Origin: a virus
Direction: 5' to 3' (one strand)
DNA: 26,887 bases
Virus record (IMG/VR): IMGVR_UViG_3300043357_000133
Location: 1 to 26,887 of that record
Position 1 is the first letter of the stretch, and each line of letters begins with the position of its first letter. This document shows positions 24,826-26,887 of this stretch, piece by piece. The translations under genes and the position numbers were made by a program. The notes under the pieces were generated by a model. That model saw nothing but the letters and a program-made list of their open reading frames with translations, did not search any database and was not told the origin of the DNA.

Positions 24826-25365
24826 TCAGTAGCCGACGATCACGCGGTCAGTACAAGTGCCGGCTACGGCGACTTGATTTTTCTCAAAGAATGAGACAGC
24901 CAGCTGCGGAAGGCGGACGGGCGCACCCAGAGTGCCACTGGTGACGGTGGGAGCAAGTTCAGTGGCCAGGTATGCCTGTTGAGCGCCGGATGTCATGTTG
25001 GTGGCGATGATGTAGCTGTTATAGAAGCTAAAATTCGGGCTCGACTGGCCCTGATCGTCTGCCGTGTAGACGTTCATAACCAGATCAAAGTTCTGGGTGC
25101 AGGAAGCGAAGACGGTCATTTTGGTGGCATCGCCAAGACGGATGATGCTGGTATTAGGCGTTGCGCCGCCGACGGAAGCCGGCAGTGCGACACCGCTATG
25201 GGCCAAGTCGGTAGGCGAGTAAACCAAGTGAGGCATAGGGCGCGGCAGCACAGGCTTGCCGTTTTTGTCCATCTCAGGGAACTGGCTGGAAGTTTGAGAG
25301 AAGACGAAAAGGGTGGTGACGCAAAGCAGGGCGAGAAGGGCGACGTACAAAGTTTTTTTGTTCAC
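24826..25365 (-). CDS. Secreted beta-rich protein of unknown function
   Basis: A 179-residue protein with a clear signal peptide: MNKKTLYVALLALLCVTTLF then VFSQ, with cleavage near residue 24. The mature part is beta-rich (TKMTVFASCTQNFDLVMNVY; SFYNSYIIATNMTSGAQQAY), with two cysteines (C109 and C172 region) that may form a disulphide. The start is GTG 25365 with AGGAG seven bases upstream. It lies upstream of the portal on the late strand, an odd place for an exported protein. It could be a moron, or a decoration-like protein that gained an export signal. Confidence 0.65.
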   Translation of the reverse strand: MNKKTLYVALLALLCVTTLFVFSQTSSQFPEMDKNGKPVLPRPMPHLVYSPTDLAHSGVALPASVGGATPNTSIIRLGDATKMTVFASCTQNFDLVMNVYTADDQGQSSPNFSFYNSYIIATNMTSGAQQAYLATELAPTVTSGTLGAPVRLPQLAVSFFEKNQVAVAGTCTDRVIVGY

Positions 25366-25389
25366 GGTTAATCTCCTGGATGCTTTTCA

Positions 25390-25456
25390 GGGGCTGAAGC
25401 CCATATATTTGCGGAACTTTGCGGCACGAGTGAACTCGTGCCCTGACACTTGTCTC
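25390..25456. repeat. Composite dispersed repeat, inverted partner of 2527-2592
   Basis: It contains GGGCTGAAGCCC (25391-25402), the hairpin GGCACGAG-TGAA-CTCGTGCC (25423-25442), and the exact reverse complement (25436-25456) of the 21 bases at 2527-2547. It sits just upstream of the secreted protein gene. Inverted orientation rules out a simple attachment-site pair. Confidence 0.65.
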
Positions 25457-25648
25457 ATTGGTGAACACGGTTCTGTTCGAGACGTGTTTGTTGCGATGAA
25501 AACCGATTCTGGCTCACGCGATGCGCCAGCGGAGCCGGTCCCTCACCCGCTCGGTCTTACCAAGGCTCGACCTCGGAGTTCGGGATGGCATGTTGAGGGA
25601 GGAGACAGTTATTCAGCTCTAAATTGTCCGTTACATTCAAGCTATGTT

Positions 25649-25906
25649 TTATGGTCTCCCCAGGGACTCAATCTCAGAATTCGACATGGCAGTCTCAAAG
25701 TGTGAGACTGCAGACAAACTGGCACGCAATGCGATGCGGCGGCGACGTTTCTGCTTCACGACGGGAAACGGATAGAGCGCGCAATAGCAGTCGACACAGA
25801 GCGATCGCGATAGCTCCGATACCGAACGCCGGTCATCTGCATTAAGTGGCGCGTTACATTCTTCACAGCGCGGCGGACCGACACGTCCATTATGATCGTG
25901 TGCCAT
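25649..25906 (-). CDS. Small zinc-finger protein
   Basis: An 85-residue protein with a four-cysteine zinc site, CEEC and then CVDC about 20 residues later, followed by a basic stretch KQKRRRRIALR. ATG at 25906 has TTGAGG upstream; GTG at 25915 is a less likely start. Proteins like this can bind DNA or a partner protein. It is the most upstream minus-strand gene I can support. The C-terminal 25 residues are less convincing. Role unknown. Confidence 0.5.
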   Translation of the reverse strand: MAHDHNGRVGPPRCEECNAPLNADDRRSVSELSRSLCVDCYCALYPFPVVKQKRRRRIALRASLSAVSHFETAMSNSEIESLGRP

Positions 25907-25915
25907 TGGAAACAC

Positions 25916-26348
25916 CTCAACGCCAGACGCAGGCCGGAGAGCAAGCGAATACGGCCTGAGACGGAACGGTATTTAGTATTTGGTATTTGGTGCGTGCAGT
26001 CTTTAGCTTGCAGGTTTCAATTCAGTGGGTCAGGCTTGGATGGCCTGAACGAGCAAATTTACAGAAGCGTTAACCTGTTGATCTTGAGTTTCGAGGTCCT
26101 TTTTGACGGTTTTCGGGAACCTATCATTCTGCGATGGAGCAAGCACCCGCGAGGGTCCTGAAGCCCTACTTCCGATGTGAGCGCGCATTCCCCGCCGAAA
26201 CAGGCAAAGACGCCACATGCAAAAGCCCAGAATGAGGTTCCCGCAGCAGACGCAAACGATACGCCGGCATTGGAAAGGTTGCAGGCCGTTTGATTAAGCC
26301 GGCGCCGCTCCCGGCTATGCAGAACCAACTTCCGCTCTACATAGACAT
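25916..26348. other. Leader region without a convincing gene
   Basis: About 430 bases between the late-strand promoter candidate and the zinc-finger gene. It holds a GGTATTTGGTA-type repeat block near 25971-25991. Two overlapping minus-strand frames exist: 26059-26328, with a hydrophobic Phe/Ala/Cys stretch, and one ending at 26030 that reads DQQVNASVNLLVQAIQA. Neither has a good start with a ribosome binding site. A short or broken gene here is possible. Confidence 0.4.
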
Positions 26349-26378
26349 CTTATACGACAACTCGCGTTTTGAAGTCAA
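26349..26378 (-). promoter_or_regulatory. Sigma-70-like promoter for the leftward phage genes
   Basis: On the minus strand TTGACT (26373-26378) and TATAAG (26349-26354) are separated by 18 bases. Each box matches the consensus at five of six positions. Transcription would start near 26342 and run into the zinc-finger and head genes. It lies in an AT-rich stretch. Confidence 0.55.
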
Positions 26379-26432
26379 TAGTAAAAATCAATTTTCTCGA
26401 TTTTTCTCAAGCTTTTCGCGTATTATCGGACA

Positions 26433-26476
26433 TGTCAAGCATTGACAATTATTTAGACATTACTTAGACTTTAGAC
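26433..26476 (+). promoter_or_regulatory. Promoter with overlapping operator-like repeats
   Basis: TTGACA (26442-26447), a 17-base spacer and TAGACT (26465-26470) form a good promoter 13 bases before the ATG of the rightward gene. The -35 box is half of a perfect inverted repeat, TGTCAA-GCA-TTGACA (26433-26447). TTAGAC occurs three times (26453, 26464, 26471). The short leader leaves no room for a ribosome binding site, so the mRNA may be nearly leaderless. Confidence 0.6.
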
Positions 26477-26482
26477 ACACTT

Positions 26483-26887
26483 ATGGCGCGCGAAACTTAC
26501 AAGCAGGCATACGTGACAGCGAAGCAGGACCTGCTGCAACAGCTACAAAAACGAGACGACCTGGACCAGAAGATCCGCAAGCTGAAGCAGACGGTCAAGG
26601 CCCTGGGCGAACTGTGCGGCGCCGACCCGGAGGAGATTGACAAGCTGCTCCTGGTGGAGGGCTTTGCCATTGACGCCAAGCCGGGATTTACCGATTCCAT
26701 ACGACGGCTTTTCCGCATACACCAGACGGCGCTCAGTCCGACCGATGTCCGCGAGGACCTGGTGAAGATGGGCATCGGCGTGGGCCAGGTAAATTTGTTG
26801 TCGTCCATTCATACCGTGCTGCGCCGCATGGCGGAAGCCGGCGAAATTGAAAAGACCGAAGACGCGAAATTCAGGTTGCCGGGGTGA
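26483..26887 (+). CDS. Coiled-coil / winged-helix-like protein of unknown function
   Basis: A 134-residue protein. The N-terminal half is a charged coiled coil (LLQQLQKRDDLDQKIRKLKQ). The C-terminal half looks like a winged-helix domain: LSPTDVREDLVKMGIGVGQV, then SIHTVLRRMAEAGEIEKTED and a short FRLPG end. It is the only rightward gene at this end, transcribed divergently from the phage late strand. It could be a regulator of the element or the first gene beyond it. ATG at 26483 follows a strong promoter without a ribosome binding site. The stop is at the last base of the window. Confidence 0.7.
   Translation: MARETYKQAYVTAKQDLLQQLQKRDDLDQKIRKLKQTVKALGELCGADPEEIDKLLLVEGFAIDAKPGFTDSIRRLFRIHQTALSPTDVREDLVKMGIGVGQVNLLSSIHTVLRRMAEAGEIEKTEDAKFRLPG

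Noticed and set aside
2527-25456. Exact 21-base match at both ends as attL/attR
   Set aside because: The copies are inverted relative to each other, lie inside larger composite repeats, and the integrase lies outside the left copy.
25520-25620. Possible structured RNA or tRNA in the gap before the zinc-finger gene
   Set aside because: No cloverleaf or anticodon arm could be drawn; short palindromic pieces only.
26030-26218. Minus-strand frame ending DQQVNASVNLLVQAIQA
   Set aside because: The end looks protein-like, but the start is arbitrary and no ribosome binding site is visible. It could be part of a broken gene with the overlapping frame.
26059-26328. Minus-strand frame of 89 codons with a hydrophobic stretch
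   Set aside because: It starts with TTG directly against a purine run without spacing, overlaps another frame, and shows no family pattern.

Overview
The window is most of the structural half of a siphovirus-like (HK97-type head, long flexible tail) prophage. It probably sits in a soil acidobacterium of the Terriglobales type. Three things point to that host: the style of the integrase C-terminus, the tail-fibre modules, and several families of short intergenic repeats familiar from acidobacterial chromosomes. The host call is inference; no host marker gene is present.

Layout. Nearly all phage genes run on the minus strand, so they are read from right to left. Positions 26.35-26.48 kb hold a divergent promoter region. 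Leftward from it come a small zinc-finger protein, a secreted protein of unknown function and a 55-residue protein. The head genes follow: portal (23.1-24.6 kb), XkdF-like prohead protease (21.9-23.0 kb) and major capsid protein (20.3-21.8 kb). Next are the neck genes: a head-tail connector, an HK97 gp10-like protein and a tail-terminator candidate (18.6-20.1 kb). Then come the tail tube (17.8-18.5 kb) and a pair of tail assembly chaperones joined by a -1 frameshift (17.1-17.7 kb). The tape measure is at 13.3-15.4 kb. The tail tip (7.9-13.3 kb) has the same gene order as the Rhodobacter gene transfer agent: DUF2460, DUF2163/BR0599, NlpC/P60 peptidase and a large gpJ-like hub. A tail fibre with a signal peptide closes the block at 5.8-7.7 kb. 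The left end holds a lysis region (small membrane protein, HNH endonuclease, GH108 endolysin, and a hydrophobic protein with an internal lipobox), a small hypothetical gene and a tyrosine recombinase.

Accessory genes interrupt this plan. Two plus-strand SAM methyltransferases (4.1-5.8 kb) lie next to the tail fibre. Two exported proteins of unknown function, facing each other across a bidirectional terminator (15.6-17.0 kb), split the tail chaperones from the tape measure. A fragment resembling the start of the tape-measure gene lies beside them, so this spot has been rearranged.

Signs of decay or domestication: the integrase lacks its first catalytic arginine and box-II histidine. The protease and one methyltransferase each carry an apparent one-base frameshift. 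No terminase is found beside the portal. Whether the element is still active cannot be settled here, because both its ends may lie outside the window. I found no tRNA, rRNA, CRISPR array or insertion sequence.
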